From contig QCXZ01000064.1 of assembly GCA_025024175.1 (NCBI GenBank), positions 58,115,325-58,179,324 on the forward strand: DNA of 64,000 nt, in the 5' to 3' direction. The notes under the pieces are model-generated. The model was not told the DNA's origin. It did not search any database and saw only the letters and a program-made list of their open reading frames with translations. Below are positions 32,590 to 44,616 of the stretch, piece after piece. A program made the translations under genes and the position numbers. The stretch is from Rhyzopertha dominica (taxonomy: Eukaryota > Arthropoda > Insecta > Coleoptera > Bostrichidae). Position 1 is the first letter of the stretch. Each line of letters starts with the position of its first letter.

Positions 32590-34190
32590 ATATGAGAAAG
32601 AATGCGTACGAAGCAGATTGGACAAATTCATCAGAGAAAAACAAGAACTGCAGAGGCTACTTGGAATGATAATTTATTTAAATAAATTTGTTCTTAACAT
32701 GCCTGAGCTTACAGAGCCAATCAAAGCCCTGCTTCGCAAAGATGTTAATTTTCATTGGATGATCAACAAGATGAAACGTTTGAGAAGATAAAAGAAATTT
32801 TAACTTCACCACCAGTTTTGAGATTTTTCAGCTCGAAAATACTAGAATCTGTGCTTCTGCAAATCATTAACCTGTAGCATATGCTTGAGCATTAACGAAA
32901 GCAGAAAGAAATTTCCGTTAAATTGAGAAAGAAGCATTAGCTGTAAGGTACGCATGCAAGAAATTTCAGGAATATGTTTATGGTAAAAAATTAACCACAA
33001 AAATTGACCACAAACCATTAAAAACTATCTTCAAAGCACCGCCTGCCAGGATACAAAGATTAGTGTTCCACATTTTACCATATTCACCGAAAATTATTTA
33101 CAAACAAGGCGAAGAAATTTTTATTGCCGACTGTGTTAGCAAAAACTGTGTTCAAAACGAAGATGAAGAAAAGTGGAAGTAATTCTATTCTAATTCTAAG
33201 AATGTCAAAGATTGAAAAAACGAATTAAAAAAAGACTCTGAAATTCAAACTTTAATTACATACATTCTAGACGGATTTCCTAAAGAGCTGTCTTACTATG
33301 CAGGAATTATCTCCATAGTAGAAAAAATAGTAATCGCACAATTCCAATGCCCAAAGTATTAAAAATTATACATACAGGACGCTTAGGAATACAAGTTGCT
33401 TAAGAAAGGCAAGACAACTTCTCTATTGGAAAGGGCAATATCAGGACATACTGGAAATGGTCTAAAAGTGTACAGTTTGCGAGAAAACACAAAAGTCTAA
33501 TCAAAAGAATCCAATACTTTGGAGAGAAATACCAATGCTACCACAGCAAATCGTAGAATCTGATTTTTTTGAATTCAAGAGCAAGCACTACCTATATATT
33601 TGTGATAGCTGCTCTGGATTTATAGATTTTCAACAAATAAAACATCAGACTTCAACACAGACAATTCGTCATCTCAAGAATTGCTGTACATGGATTCCCT
33701 GAAATATTACTAACTGATAACAGCACATAATGTACGTTGCGCAAATTAAAAGATTTCCAAACTGAATGGAAATTTAATCACACTACAAGCAGTCCACACC
33801 ATCCACAGGGGGACGCATTAGATGAAAGAGAGGTACAAGTAGCAAAAAACCAAAGACTATTTAGAAGAATTACTCGCTCATTAGTACCAGCCACTGGAAA
33901 AAATTGAAACTTAAATTAATTAACGATGTCACAAATGAGCTACATAAACTTTTATGTTAACACAAAATAAGTTCAAGGGAATTTTAACCAGGAACTAAAG
34001 CTTATTCGAGTAAACCTGGATCATCGAAATTGGTCAACACTAAATTAATACATAAAACAACACGAGTATCCATTAGTAGAGAGAAGAGAAGTTCGGCACA
34101 ACCATTGACAGCTCATTTACAACCATTCATCACAAGATCTAGAAGAGTTAGAGACCAGCTGAACGGCTAGATTCTTTTTTTTTATTATAA
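32590..34190 (+). pseudogene. Ty3/gypsy pol remnant: RT end, RNase H, integrase
   Basis: Blocks in order, in changing frames: KQELQRLLGMIIYLNKFV (RT thumb-connection, 32640), ALLRKDVNFHW, DETFEKIKEILTSPPVL. Then RNase H: EKEALAVRYACKKFQEYVYG and KIDHKPLKTIF (about 32920-33040) and GEEIFIADCVSK. Integrase zinc region VCEKTQKSNQKNPI, then VESDFFEFKSKHYLYICDS with the first catalytic Asp (about 33560) and a degraded second block (LLTDNST, 33710). There are many stops. Gag, protease and the RT palm are missing on the 5' side. Confidence 0.85.
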
Positions 34191-34200
34191 AAAGGGGGGA

Positions 34201-34370
34201 TGTAACAATGTAAGTAGTTAGCCAAGTAGTTGATAGCTAGACAACAAAACTGGCATGTGTTAACCATTACTTACTCTATGTTGTGCAAAGCTTGTCGTCT
34301 GAATAAATATTATTTAGTTCAATAATTCAAAATTATTTGTTTATTATTACAAATACGACGCTACGTTACA
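34201..34370 (+). repeat. 3' LTR of the gypsy remnant
   Basis: A polypurine tract AAAAGGGGGGA (ending 34200) is followed by TGTAACAATG. The block ends CTACGTTACA at 34370, so its tips TGTAAC/GTTACA are perfect inverted hexamers. An AATAAA lies at about 34300. A further ACGTTACA follows at 34375-34382, so the end could be 12 bp later. The 5' LTR is not in the window. Confidence 0.75.
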
Positions 34371-34569
34371 CTTTACGTTACACACAAATTATCAATTCCA
34401 GCTTACCCTTGATTTTGTTTTGTTAGCATTTATATGCTAGGAGCGTTTAACTGCTGCATCGCGCAACCATTTTATATAGGTTACTATTCCTTTCTAAATC
34501 AGCTGTATAAAACAGTGAAGGTTCATTTTAGACCTTTCTGGCATACCTAGACGCGGGACTGACTTACTG

Positions 34570-34815
34570 GAGGAGCTTCCAAACGATTATTCAAGGAGGC
34601 TAAGTAAAATGGAATGATCAACAGTACGAAACGAGCAAGAGAAATCTGAAAGGACCAACACTGACATTTCGCCGCTGTCCATAGTACGAAGATTATTATA
34701 AATTACAGTTACACAGCTAACATTGTTGCGAAAACCTTTCTCATTTGTGATATTTTCCAGTGCCTTCAACAAACATGGAAAAATGCTTACCGATCTGGGG
34801 TGTTTCAACTTAGAG
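34570..34815 (-). pseudogene. Non-LTR reverse transcriptase fragment (palm, first Asp motif)
   Basis: The minus strand reads RSVSIFPCLLKALENI, a deletion, then GFRNNVSCVTVIYNNLRTMD, then SVLVLSDFSCSFRTVDHSIL. This equals RT motifs 2-4 of jockey-like elements (P.S.LP.LSK.LEK, GFR..HS, LLDFSKAFDTVDH). The catalytic Asp of SDFS is kept. About 80 codons only. Confidence 0.8.
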
Positions 34816-35940
34816 AATTATTGTTCCGTTCTTCATCTGCAAAATTGTGCTCACTTGGTAAAGTCTTTTTACTCTTTCTAACATCTATTAATATTTCATG
34901 ATCGCTCGCGATAAAACGTTTTATGCCATCAGTTTTTTAAATTGAAGCCACCGATAACAAATTATCCATCATGTTTCCCTCAATATTCACTTAACGACTG
35001 CAGACTTATAAGCAAGTTGGCCGTGATGGCGCTCCAAGTCGTAAGTAAATGAGATTTTATAGACGGCATACAAAAAATCGTAAAAGGAATGTCGAGATAT
35101 AATTAACTGATGCTGCAGACACCAAATTTCCGCCGCCTGCAAACTTTTCCTTCACTACATTTTCTTGCCATGGAGATGCGCCGTCCTAAACACAGTTACA
35201 AGGGGTCGCAGGGTTCATCAGATAAAAGCGGAGATAAAGTTTCCCTCGACGCGGAGCATCATCGCTTGTGCAGTCTGCCCACGGGGTACAAACTTCCCCA
35301 AAACAATACTGCTGGATTTGAAAAAGCCAGGATTCATTTTAGCCCCTACCTTTCTCCGGTTTCTATCAGCTCATCTTCAAATATGCGGAGCGAAATGCAC
35401 GTTTTGAAGGCAGTTGTAGATAGGATTTAATAGACATAAGTCAAGGACCCCTTTACTGAAAAAATCGTATAATTAAACTTAGCGTAGAAAAAAGCATGCG
35501 ATTCCGTCGTCTCGAAAACGTTACCAGGCAAAAAAAACTATCCGAATAATAGTTGTAGTTGTAGAACGCACACCAAATAGTCCAACCCTTTTATGAAATA
35601 CAGCCTCAGAAATTGAGGTCTTTTGGTTAAGAAATGAACTTATTTTATTAGAGAGCAAAGCTATTAGCGAACTTTTTATGATGCTTCTACGAGCCCAGTC
35701 CCATTTCAATTGGCCCAGTTGCATTTTTTTTAATTTTTTGGATTTAATGGATAGGAGTTGTAATGATACTATGAAACAAATATTTAATTATTTTTCACCA
35801 CAACTTTTGAAACATTTCCCACTTAATCAATTATTCATTTGTCTAATTCAAACATTTTATTTCTACTTAACTACCAAGTTGAAGCAAATTATGAGAAAAC
35901 CTGAGTTACAAACAACTGACTTAATCTATTTCTTCAAAGG
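34816..35940. other. No gene recognised
   Basis: A 106-codon frame at 35110-35430 overlaps a CpG-containing segment and has no recognisable motif. The segment may be non-coding. Confidence 0.35.
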
Positions 35941-36974
35941 CTACCATTGAGTAACATCACCTTTACTTTTTCGGACAGCGGTTATTCTTCGTGGCATTGT
36001 ATTCACTAAATTCTGGCAATCTTGTAGTGTGAACTTATCCCATATAAATTGAAGTTTATGCTTTAATTCGGGAATCGACCTGGCTAGGAGTTGCGCGCAG
36101 TTGTTTTTTCATAATGTGCCAAAGAGTTTCTATAGGAGAAAGGTCATGACTACTGGATAGTGGAATGTTGTTGTCGGTGAACCACTGTAAAGATCTTTTG
36201 GAAACATGCAGCGCCTCTTGCTAAAAAACAAAATCATTTCCTGTCGTCAATACCCACTAGATAGCAAAGATTCACTTAAGATATTTTTCGGTGTTCACAA
36301 TGCCCTCAATGGAATGTAATTTTCCTACTCCTCTTGCAGACATTGATCCCCATACCCTAATACTCGTAGATGCTGGAAATTTTACTTTTCTCTTTAGACA
36401 ATCTGAATGATAAAGTTCATTTTTGCCGAATAACTCTGCTACCACTGTCGCCTACACAAACTTCAAATCTAGACTCGTCGCTCCAGTGTATACTGTTCCA
36501 TTCTTCGGGACTCCAAGTTCTATGTTCTTTTACCCAGTTCAACCGATTTTCCTTTTGTTGCGTTATTAACAGTGGCTTTTCCTTGGCTTAAACAATAAAA
36601 ACACATTTTTGTTGAAAACATTGAAGTTAAAAACAAAAGATTTTTGCTTGTAAGTTCCAAAACCCAATCTTTGTGTTTCCCGGTGACAGGTGGATCTTGA
36701 AACATGTCTTCCTACAGCATCACTCCAAAGTGTGCTTAGTTTACCATAGTTTGCCCTCCTGTTCTGTTTAATTATTCGTTTCAACGCCCTCCGATCAGAA
36801 TCAATAAGTGCACTTTTTTCAAATACCTCTGTTTAGGCTCGACATTATTGCTTGATTTGAATAACTGCACTACGTTGCGAACACTGTATCTTGACAACCC
36901 TAATAACTGTCCAATTTCTGCAAACGAATAATAATTGAACGAATGTTCGGATCAATAACTTTTCCTCTAGTCAT
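35941..36974 (-). pseudogene. Tc1-family transposase
   Basis: Start codon at 36974 (MTRGKVIDPNIRSII) and stop at 35941, about the full family length (about 340 residues). In broken frames it shows the N-terminal helix-turn-helix region. Then come KENRLNWVKEHRTWSPEEWN and IHWSDESRFEV (first catalytic Asp), a C-terminal block QWFTDNNIPL, and SPIETLWHIMKKQLRATPSQ with the catalytic Glu. The protein ends PRRITAVRKSKGDVTQW. The QQD of the second catalytic motif is altered (QEALH), and there are more than ten stops or shifts. Inverted ends were not identified. Confidence 0.88.
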
Positions 36975-38046
36975 TTTTTAATTCTTCAATACAAAATTCT
37001 ATAATTTAAACTACCCAATACGCTTTTGACGTCTGTTGTCAAGTAAACAATATCTCTTAGTTACGCGAAATTGCACAGCCACCTCAAATGTTGCATTTAC
37101 CTGTATGCAAACTTCCTCAAACAATATAGATAGAAACCAGGGTTCGGCCTAAATAGTTGGTATTTTTTACTATACAATTTTGGTTATTGAGAACAATTCA
37201 ATTGCGCGTAAAACCTATAGACCATAATTTAGAGTAGCTATAAATAATAAAAACAAACTCGAAGAAGCGATTTTGTTTAAAATTTTTAAGAAATTTTAAT
37301 AATTCTGTTGATGGGCCAACTGAAATGGGACGAACCTATTTCTGAATCATCGTCCTACAACAGTGTTTACAGCTTTACGAAACTTTTGTCATCATATCCG
37401 CATTCATATTGCAGAATTTTCTAAAGACCATCGAGTGTTTTAGTGCGATGCTACCTGCATTGTTTTATCCAGCGGAAGTCGAAAGAAATCCATGGAATCT
37501 AAATAGAAAGTAACTTCAATTAACTGATTTGACTGTGTTAAATGAAACAATTCTTTTCCACACCACTATCTATAAGTACATTAAGTTTGACTGTTTTTTT
37601 GTCTTAATTTGATTGATTTTATCCGTTTTGTCTTTATTGTTTACTAACAATGCTTCTTAGTTTTCATTCCCTAAAATAAACTATCTTTTGTCATTTGAGA
37701 GATATCTTGTTTATTTTTCTTATTGTTGCCTTTTCTATGTAATTTATAGACAGCCAAATTTTGACCTTGCAGTTACAATATAAATTGTCCTTACTTAAGC
37801 CTAAAAAAACTTGTTAAAAAATAATTGTTACACCTAAGCAAAATGCCAAAAATACTTAAAATTTTCTTTCGACATTACTTGATATTGCAACTCGACAGTT
37901 TATACTGAATTGGCTAAATAATTATCTACTTTGTGTTTCCAATTTTTTGTTTCAACTTTTTGGCTACTTCTTTGGCACGACCATCTTTTTGTTCACATTC
38001 CTTTTTATAAATCGCGTGAAATTTTAAAGTGAGAGTCCAAGTGATA
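36975..38046. other. No gene recognised
   Basis: AT-rich separator between the Tc1 relic and the DD41D transposase. It must hold the 5' end of the latter element, but no inverted terminal repeat could be identified. Confidence 0.4.
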
Positions 38047-39131
38047 ATGGTTTATTCAACTGCCGAAAGGGTAGAAATAATTTTTATTTACGGTGCTGAG
38101 CATAGCTGTTCTCGTGCGTCAGCAAGGGTGTTTAACGAACGGCACCCCGATAAAAATGTTGACGCTAGGTACATTCTCGATCTCGTGCAGAAATTTCAAG
38201 ACACTGGATCTGTAGTAAACAAAAAAAGGGCAGGGAATAGAGTCGTTGATGAAATGGCCCAACTTGAAGTACTTGGTCATTTTGCAATGGATCCAACTAG
38301 CTCTTTGCGTAACATTTCTACAGCCACTGGACTTTCTTATTCATCTGTAAGGAAAGTTACAAAACTACACAAATTCCATCCCTATAAGATGAAAACTCTC
38401 CAGGAACTCGGCGAAGATGACTTCGATAGAAGACTGCAATTTTGCGAAATTATGACAGAAAAGATTATAGTAAATCCAAATCTAATAAAAAATATCTGCT
38501 TCAGTGATGAATGCATATTTTTTTGAACGGCTCTGTAAATAAACATAACGTCAGGTACTGGAGTGACGAAGATCCTTATATTTTTCGAGAAGGTCATACA
38601 CAAGTTCCTCAGAAGCTGAACGTCTGGGCTGGAATACTTGGCAACGCAATTGTAGGTCCAATTTTCATTGATGGGACGCTAAATGGGGGAATGTATTTAG
38701 AATTACTTGATAACGTTATTGATCCTTTAATCACAGAGCAATTAGAAAACCAACGTGACCCTGAAGGAAATCCAATGTTGGATGAATACGAATTGTTTTA
38801 CCAACATGATGGAGCCCTACCGCATTACGCCATTAATGTGCGAAATTGGTTAAATCATAGATTTCCTCTTCACTGGATTGGTAGGCGTGGAACAATTGAA
38901 TGGCCGCCACGATCACCCGATTTGACTGCTTTAGATTTCTTTCTATGGGGTCATTTAAAATCGGTGGTTTACAAAACACAGCCTACTAGCCTGGACGATC
39001 TGCGAGAAAGAATTATTAACGAGTGCAGGAGGATTCCACCTGAAACTTTCCGAAAAGTGCAGCAGGAGTTCGAGAACCGTCTGTATTATTGTATGGAAAG
39101 AGGTGGTGCACATTTTGAGAATCTATTGTAA
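38047..39131 (+). pseudogene. DD41D transposase, nearly intact (one frameshift)
   Basis: About 360 codons from ATG 38047 (MVYSTAERVEIIFIYG) to the stop at 39131. N-terminal helix-turn-helix region (ARVFNERHPD through TGSVVNKKR), second domain around LRNISTATGLSYSSVRKV, first catalytic Asp in CFSDEC (38505). Second Asp in FYQHDGALPHYA. Third Asp in WPPRSPDLTALDFFLWG, with 41 residues between second and third, the DD41D spacing. The only damage is a one-base slip in a run of seven Ts at about 38517-38523, directly after CFSDEC. This could be real or a sequencing error. Everything else is open. Confidence 0.9.
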
Positions 39132-41464
39132 GGTTTGAATTTCTATGGTTTTGTTCACACTGTTTTTGGAGTTACAAATAAATAATTTTTCTTTTTCGTG
39201 GACATGGACTTCCTAAAAAATTACATGATAAATACTTTAATGTTAATAATAATGTTAAAAGAAAATTTTCAGTATTCTGGGAGTTTTTTTTAAGTGTCAT
39301 ATTTTTTACAAGTTATTTGTTTAAATTTTGGGTTCTCGTAAGGACAAATTTTATTTCCGCTCTAAAATAAAATACATTTTGTTGAAAAGAGTCCAAAATA
39401 TTCAATTTAATAAGCAATCTGTTTCGTAGGCACTATTAATCTATTACCCCGTCAATAAGTTAAACGTGGTAAAACTAATTACATGGCCAGACTCTTTGTG
39501 AAATAAGCTTTCAAATGATGTATCACAAGATGGATAGTTCCATTTAAAATTTTTAAAGGGGTGTCTACCCTGCTCAGAGAGTAAGCGCTATCCATTAAAA
39601 ACTTATCTCAAAAGTTGTCCTCCTGCAAACAAAAGTTTACCTGTTTTTGCAAATTTTTAAATTTTTGCTATATTTAAAGTTATTTAAGGTGTGAAGTTTT
39701 CAAAAAATCACCCTGTATACTGTAAAACCCTATAAAAGCGCAATCATAAAATAAACTGTTTTATTTTCAGCCTAAATCAGTTGCTGCATCACATTGCCGG
39801 CAATAAAATCCTGCAATTGCGTCATGCAAGTTTCATTTGGCGATGTGTAACCCTTTTTTTCTAAATTACAGATTCCCTCAGGGCATGCGACTGGTATTAA
39901 TTCAATATGTATAGCTGGTAATGCACAATGACAAGCTGATCAAACGGATTTCGTATTAACCGTAAAATGCCGGTGTTTTTGTGTGTACAAAACGGCAACT
40001 TCAAAAACACAGGCACGGCTTCATTACCGCACATATTTTCACCGGCTGTTTGTTTATCCGACTGCAGTTTCTATCCGTAATTCAATTTCCAGAGATTAAT
40101 TAAACAATAATACTAATTAAACACGTATATGTTTCGTTTCAGTAGATTAATTACAAACGTGCAGCGCAGCCCAACAAAAATCCCAAGTCTATCCGTGGAT
40201 CGTGCATTTTTTAAATCCGCCTAATTAAAATAGATTAAATATCATTCAGGCCCTGGTTTTTCGCAGTCGGCGTATTTGATGTTTGCACAAACACATGCGA
40301 GTTCGAAATTAATTAGCCGGCATCCTTTACCTACAGGCGAGGCTGAAACACTAAATTACAAACCGATTGGAAGGTAATCAGCGGATTTATAAAATTCTAG
40401 TTCCTCGTAAACATAGCTGTTAAAATGCCCATGCATAAAAAGCACGGTGCTCGTCTGGACATGTTAATAATATGTCGTTTGTAGCGACTTATTAGCATTA
40501 TACCTGAAGTTGCATGCTAATAGTTAACAATAAATAGTCACCATAGGCGCCAGCTACTTTTTTCTGCGCCACAAGCTAAAGCCAAACAAATAATATTAAT
40601 AGTATTGTTTATTGTAAAGTGCAAGGGTGATTGTCGTAAGAATTCATCAATAAATATAACACCCATGACATATTTTTTTAGCAAAGCAACTTTGCTTTAA
40701 CCGTGTGTTGTTTTTAAATACAGTATTTATTGCTTAGTAAAACAACGACAATATTTAGAAATAGTGCTGGTAGAAACAATTCTGCTTTATTTAGCCATCG
40801 CCATTGCCATAATGTATTCCCATCTTCGTAACGTTGTCCTACTCCAGTAAGGTGGGTTTAGCGCACATTAACATTTCTTTACATATGTGTTAGAAGAACT
40901 TTACTATATTACTCATTTGAGTTGATCAACGAACACCATTACACCACTAGTAGTCTAATAAAACTTAATTTAACTGACTAACTAATCTCTTATCTTTTAC
41001 AGTTAGTAGAAAAGTTAAAAAAAATATATTTCTAAATGTGTGATGTACCGAGTAATTATCCACTATTACTAAATATGAGTAATACACATCTGACAACAAT
41101 GCTTTGAGCACTCCTACATACATGGTATCTATCTGGTCGTTCATACTATACTGTTCCAAAACCTCCAGGCGCAGGTCTTCTGCCGTCACAAAAAGCTACG
41201 GTACTTAATATATCACAATATATCTACCTGAGAAGTCGGTAATGTCGATATAATACAGGTAAGTTTCCTAATTTCGTTTAAGTGTCTTTTCCAAATAGCA
41301 TTACCTTTTTCAGGAATTATAACCAAATAAGTGATTTATCCATACGTTTATGTATCCTAAACCTAATCCACACTGGTTTATTTAGTACACAGTGATCTGT
41401 TGCCACCATAATACTGTTTTTGTTTTTGTTGAGTCAACACCACCCCATTTTTAACCATTTGCAT
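39132..41464. other. No gene; MITE-like end near 39715
   Basis: AAAAATCACCCTGTATAC at about 39703-39720 resembles a MITE or mariner-like 3' tip. Its partner was not found, so I cannot say whether it closes the DD41D element to the left. The 39.9-40.6 kb part is CpG-containing and could be conserved non-coding sequence. Confidence 0.4.
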
Positions 41465-42785
41465 TTTCTCAGTATCAGCAAGTTGATTCTTTTAATGGGA
41501 AGGTGGTCAAAAGGCACATCATTGAAGAGGATATTTTTTCCTGGTTTCCAAAGTGTATCATACTTACACAAATTGTTGCTTCTGGGTTGAGAAAAGTGTA
41601 ATAACACATTTGGGTCTTGCAAGTGTCTTCATTTTCCTCGTGACTTCACTTTATTATTTGCAAACGCTTCAGTTAACTGAACATGATCGCATCGAAATTT
41701 TTATGATGATTAGTTATGGATATAGAAGGCGAAGTTATTCGGAAGTAGTTGCACTCTACAATGCAATTCATGGAGATCGTAAACCAATTGCCACCGGCGG
41801 TGTTAAAAATCGTCAAAAGCCAGGACTTCCAAAGGTTGCTACGAATGAGGAAAGTAACTGGAATATCCTTTTAGATGTGCAAGAGAATCCCAAGTGCTCC
41901 GTACAACAGCGTGCTTTCACTCATCACATTAGCAGGAGATCTGTTCAGAAATTTTTGAAAAAAGAGAAGTTTCATCCATACAAAATTCACTTATTACAAG
42001 AACTGAGCAAAGATGATTTCGATCGTGAGATAGAATTCTGCGAAACTGCTATAAACATGATAGATGAAGATAGAAACATTTTAAATTGGATTATGTTTTC
42101 TGATGAAGCCACTTTTTGCCTCGATGGTAATGTGAATAGACATTATTGCAGATATTGGTCGGACACAAATCCACATAGATGGAACAAGTCCACACACAAC
42201 ACCCTCAGAAAATGAATGTCTGGTGTGGTATTATCGGTGAGCACACTATTGGGCCTCTTTTCATCAATGGAAATTTGAATGCGGTCCAGTATTTATAGCT
42301 CTTGCGCGAACACATTATCCAGAACTTATTCGCCTATTCTGAACAGATATGGTTTCAGCAAGATGATGCGCTGCCCCATTTTGAAGTCAACGTTCGTTGA
42401 TATTTGAATGCGATATTTTCAGACAGATGGATTGGTAGGCGTGGAGCGATATAATGTCCAGCACGTTCCCCTGATCTGACGCCGCTTGATTTTTTCCTGT
42501 AGGGTTATCTAAAAAATCGTATTTATGCTGATCGGCCACATAATACTGATCAAACTAGACGAATATTATCACCAATCCATTTTAGCGATAAAGAAAATTG
42601 TTTTCATTATTTTCGTTCTTTGTCAGGATTAATTATTGTATTTACACTTTTCTCAACTCAGAAGCAATAAGTTGTACTAGTGTGATACATTTTTGAAATC
42701 AGGAAAAATATAATTTTCAATGATGTGCCTTTTGAGCCCCATCCCATTAAAAAATGCAACCTGCGTCTATATCTCGGAAGCGAGA
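41465..42785 (+). mobile_element. DD41D transposon with long inverted ends
   Basis: A transposase pseudogene is flanked by inverted repeats of about 130 bp: left about 41465-41602, right about 42644-42780. Shared blocks include CAAAAGGCACATCATTGAA, TTTTTCCTG.TTTC, GTATCA.ACT and TTGCTTCTG.GTTGAGAAAA. The coding part sits directly inside them. Length about 1.3 kb fits a Tc1/mariner-superfamily element. The outermost tips are diverged, so the exact borders and target duplication are uncertain. Confidence 0.8.
41690..42560 (+). pseudogene. DD41D transposase (second copy, decayed)
   Basis: Frame 1 (41670-42215) reads LTEHDRIEIFMMISYGYRRR, then ISRRSVQKFLKKEKFHPYKI, LLQELSKDDFDREIEFCE and MFSDEATFCLDGNVNRHYCR (first catalytic Asp). 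After a shift at about 42180 it reads KMNVWCGIIGEHTIGPLFIN, QQDDALPHFEVNVR, DRWIGRRGAI and CPARSPDLTPLDFF. The second and third Asp are again 41 residues apart if the stops are read through. Four in-frame stops follow the shift. It is clearly paralogous to the copy at 38047 but well diverged (for example FHPYKI.LLQEL against FHPYKMKTLQEL). Confidence 0.88.
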
Positions 42786-44616
42786 GCTGATATGAAGCTG
42801 AAAATCGGTCGAACAGGACCTGAAATACATGCTGGTTCCATACTTTGTAGCGACCATGTATTGGCAGAGTAACTTTACTACACATAGTACCTCTCTATCA
42901 ACTAATTAAAACTGTACAACTAAATTTTATTTACTACAATATTTTTCTTACGCAAAACCTTTCTGCAAAGTTAAAACTTCTAATGTAGTTTCGTTCTCAG
43001 TATGAATTGTAAACTTTTTGTGATACATATTTGGTATTACGATTTGGCATACGTACTTATGTGTCTACATATTGCGGGCAAAGATTCTTTATTAGTCTTT
43101 AAAATGCTTCTTTTATTGATATAATCTAATAACTGTTTGTTTTGTTTATTCTGTTCCCTTCGCACTTGGAACTATCTACTGCTGGCTTCATGCGCAGAAA
43201 GCTACAACGACATCTGCAAAACTAAAATAAATAATGACAATGATGGTGATAATATATAGTCCCTTTTTAGTATTATTGTTATTATTACTATCAATTATTA
43301 ATTAATATACTACCACTGAATATTATTTTTCATTGTTTCATTATTAGTACTAATAGTGCTCTTCAGAACTTTCGTTTCATGCTAAAAAGCTTCTAAACTA
43401 TCTTTGTGCAATGCTTCATCGAAAATTCATGCATCTCAGACCACTGACCCCTATCTCGCATTATGAATGCAAAGACAACGTTATGCTCTTCAGCTCCAGT
43501 TCAACCATAAAACACGGATTTCAAGACTTGGATTGGGCTGATGCGACTGTAAATCAGGAATTGCTATGCAAATTTATGACGCGACCCATATACCCCATCT
43601 CACGGATTAGCCTGAAATTAATGAAGCGTTTCAGCCAAGAGTTAATTGAAAATTTATTATTTAGTGTGCAGGCGAACCGCAATTATATTCCACGAAAATT
43701 CAAGCAAAGTAATGCACAGTAACGGAGTCTGGGTGGTTCAAAATAAACGAATTTTACACATTTGCATGTCGACAATTTGACGACAACCTCGATATATGTT
43801 CACGGAATATTAACTTGTAAAGTATTAAGTGTGTACATCGATTAAATACTGTATCTAAAGTCATTCTGCACAGTCGAACCTAGAGTCGTCGATTCCTTTT
43901 TGTTAGAATCTCTTTTTTTGGACACCAGTCATTAAAAAGAAACCGCTAAGGATGCCTATTGACGTTGATCCGCCTTATATCTTTACTTTCAGGGTTATTT
44001 TTTTTAATCTGTATCAATTCGTCTAGCAGTGGCTTTACAAATTACGACCTTGGTTGCTATTGACTTAAGTACAGTTACATACATTGCTGTTTGCCCAATA
44101 GCATTTGAGCACATTAAAAATTGTCATATTTGCTCAAGCTCAACTCAAGTTACCTACCTTTTACGCGTGTACTAAAGATATAGCCACCAATATTTTATTT
44201 TTGTAAGAAGTCCCCTAAATATAAATCTTACCTTTTGTAACCTACGACTTACCCAAGTTGTAAAATGAGACTTCAAATATGATAATAATAATTATAAACA
44301 GATTATATCAAAAAATGGTCTGGAGGATGTCTGAATAACATTTTATATACCTTTTTTGAACACTATTGATTTTCGACAACTAAATCATGCTATGAACAAA
44401 ATGCCTTTGTCCTGGATATCTCGTTTCAATTTGCTTTGTGAAGTTAGACATAGAAGTACCTTTATGCAACTCAATAAAATTGAACCTTTTTTCTTAAGCT
44501 AATTAGGACATTGAACATAATCTTAATCTCTACTCTGTTCTATAGTACGTTACTTGACACTGAATGAATTGTCGCTACTCTATAAGTTTACTGATGTTGA
44601 TGCTGTAGTTCTATAC
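42786..44616. other. No gene recognised
   Basis: A 103-codon plus-strand frame at 43411-43722 has normal-looking composition but no known motif. The remainder is AT-rich with no structure noted. Confidence 0.35.

Noticed and set aside
43411..43722. 103-codon open frame as a possible host exon
   Set aside because: No known domain and no paired splice sites I could defend.
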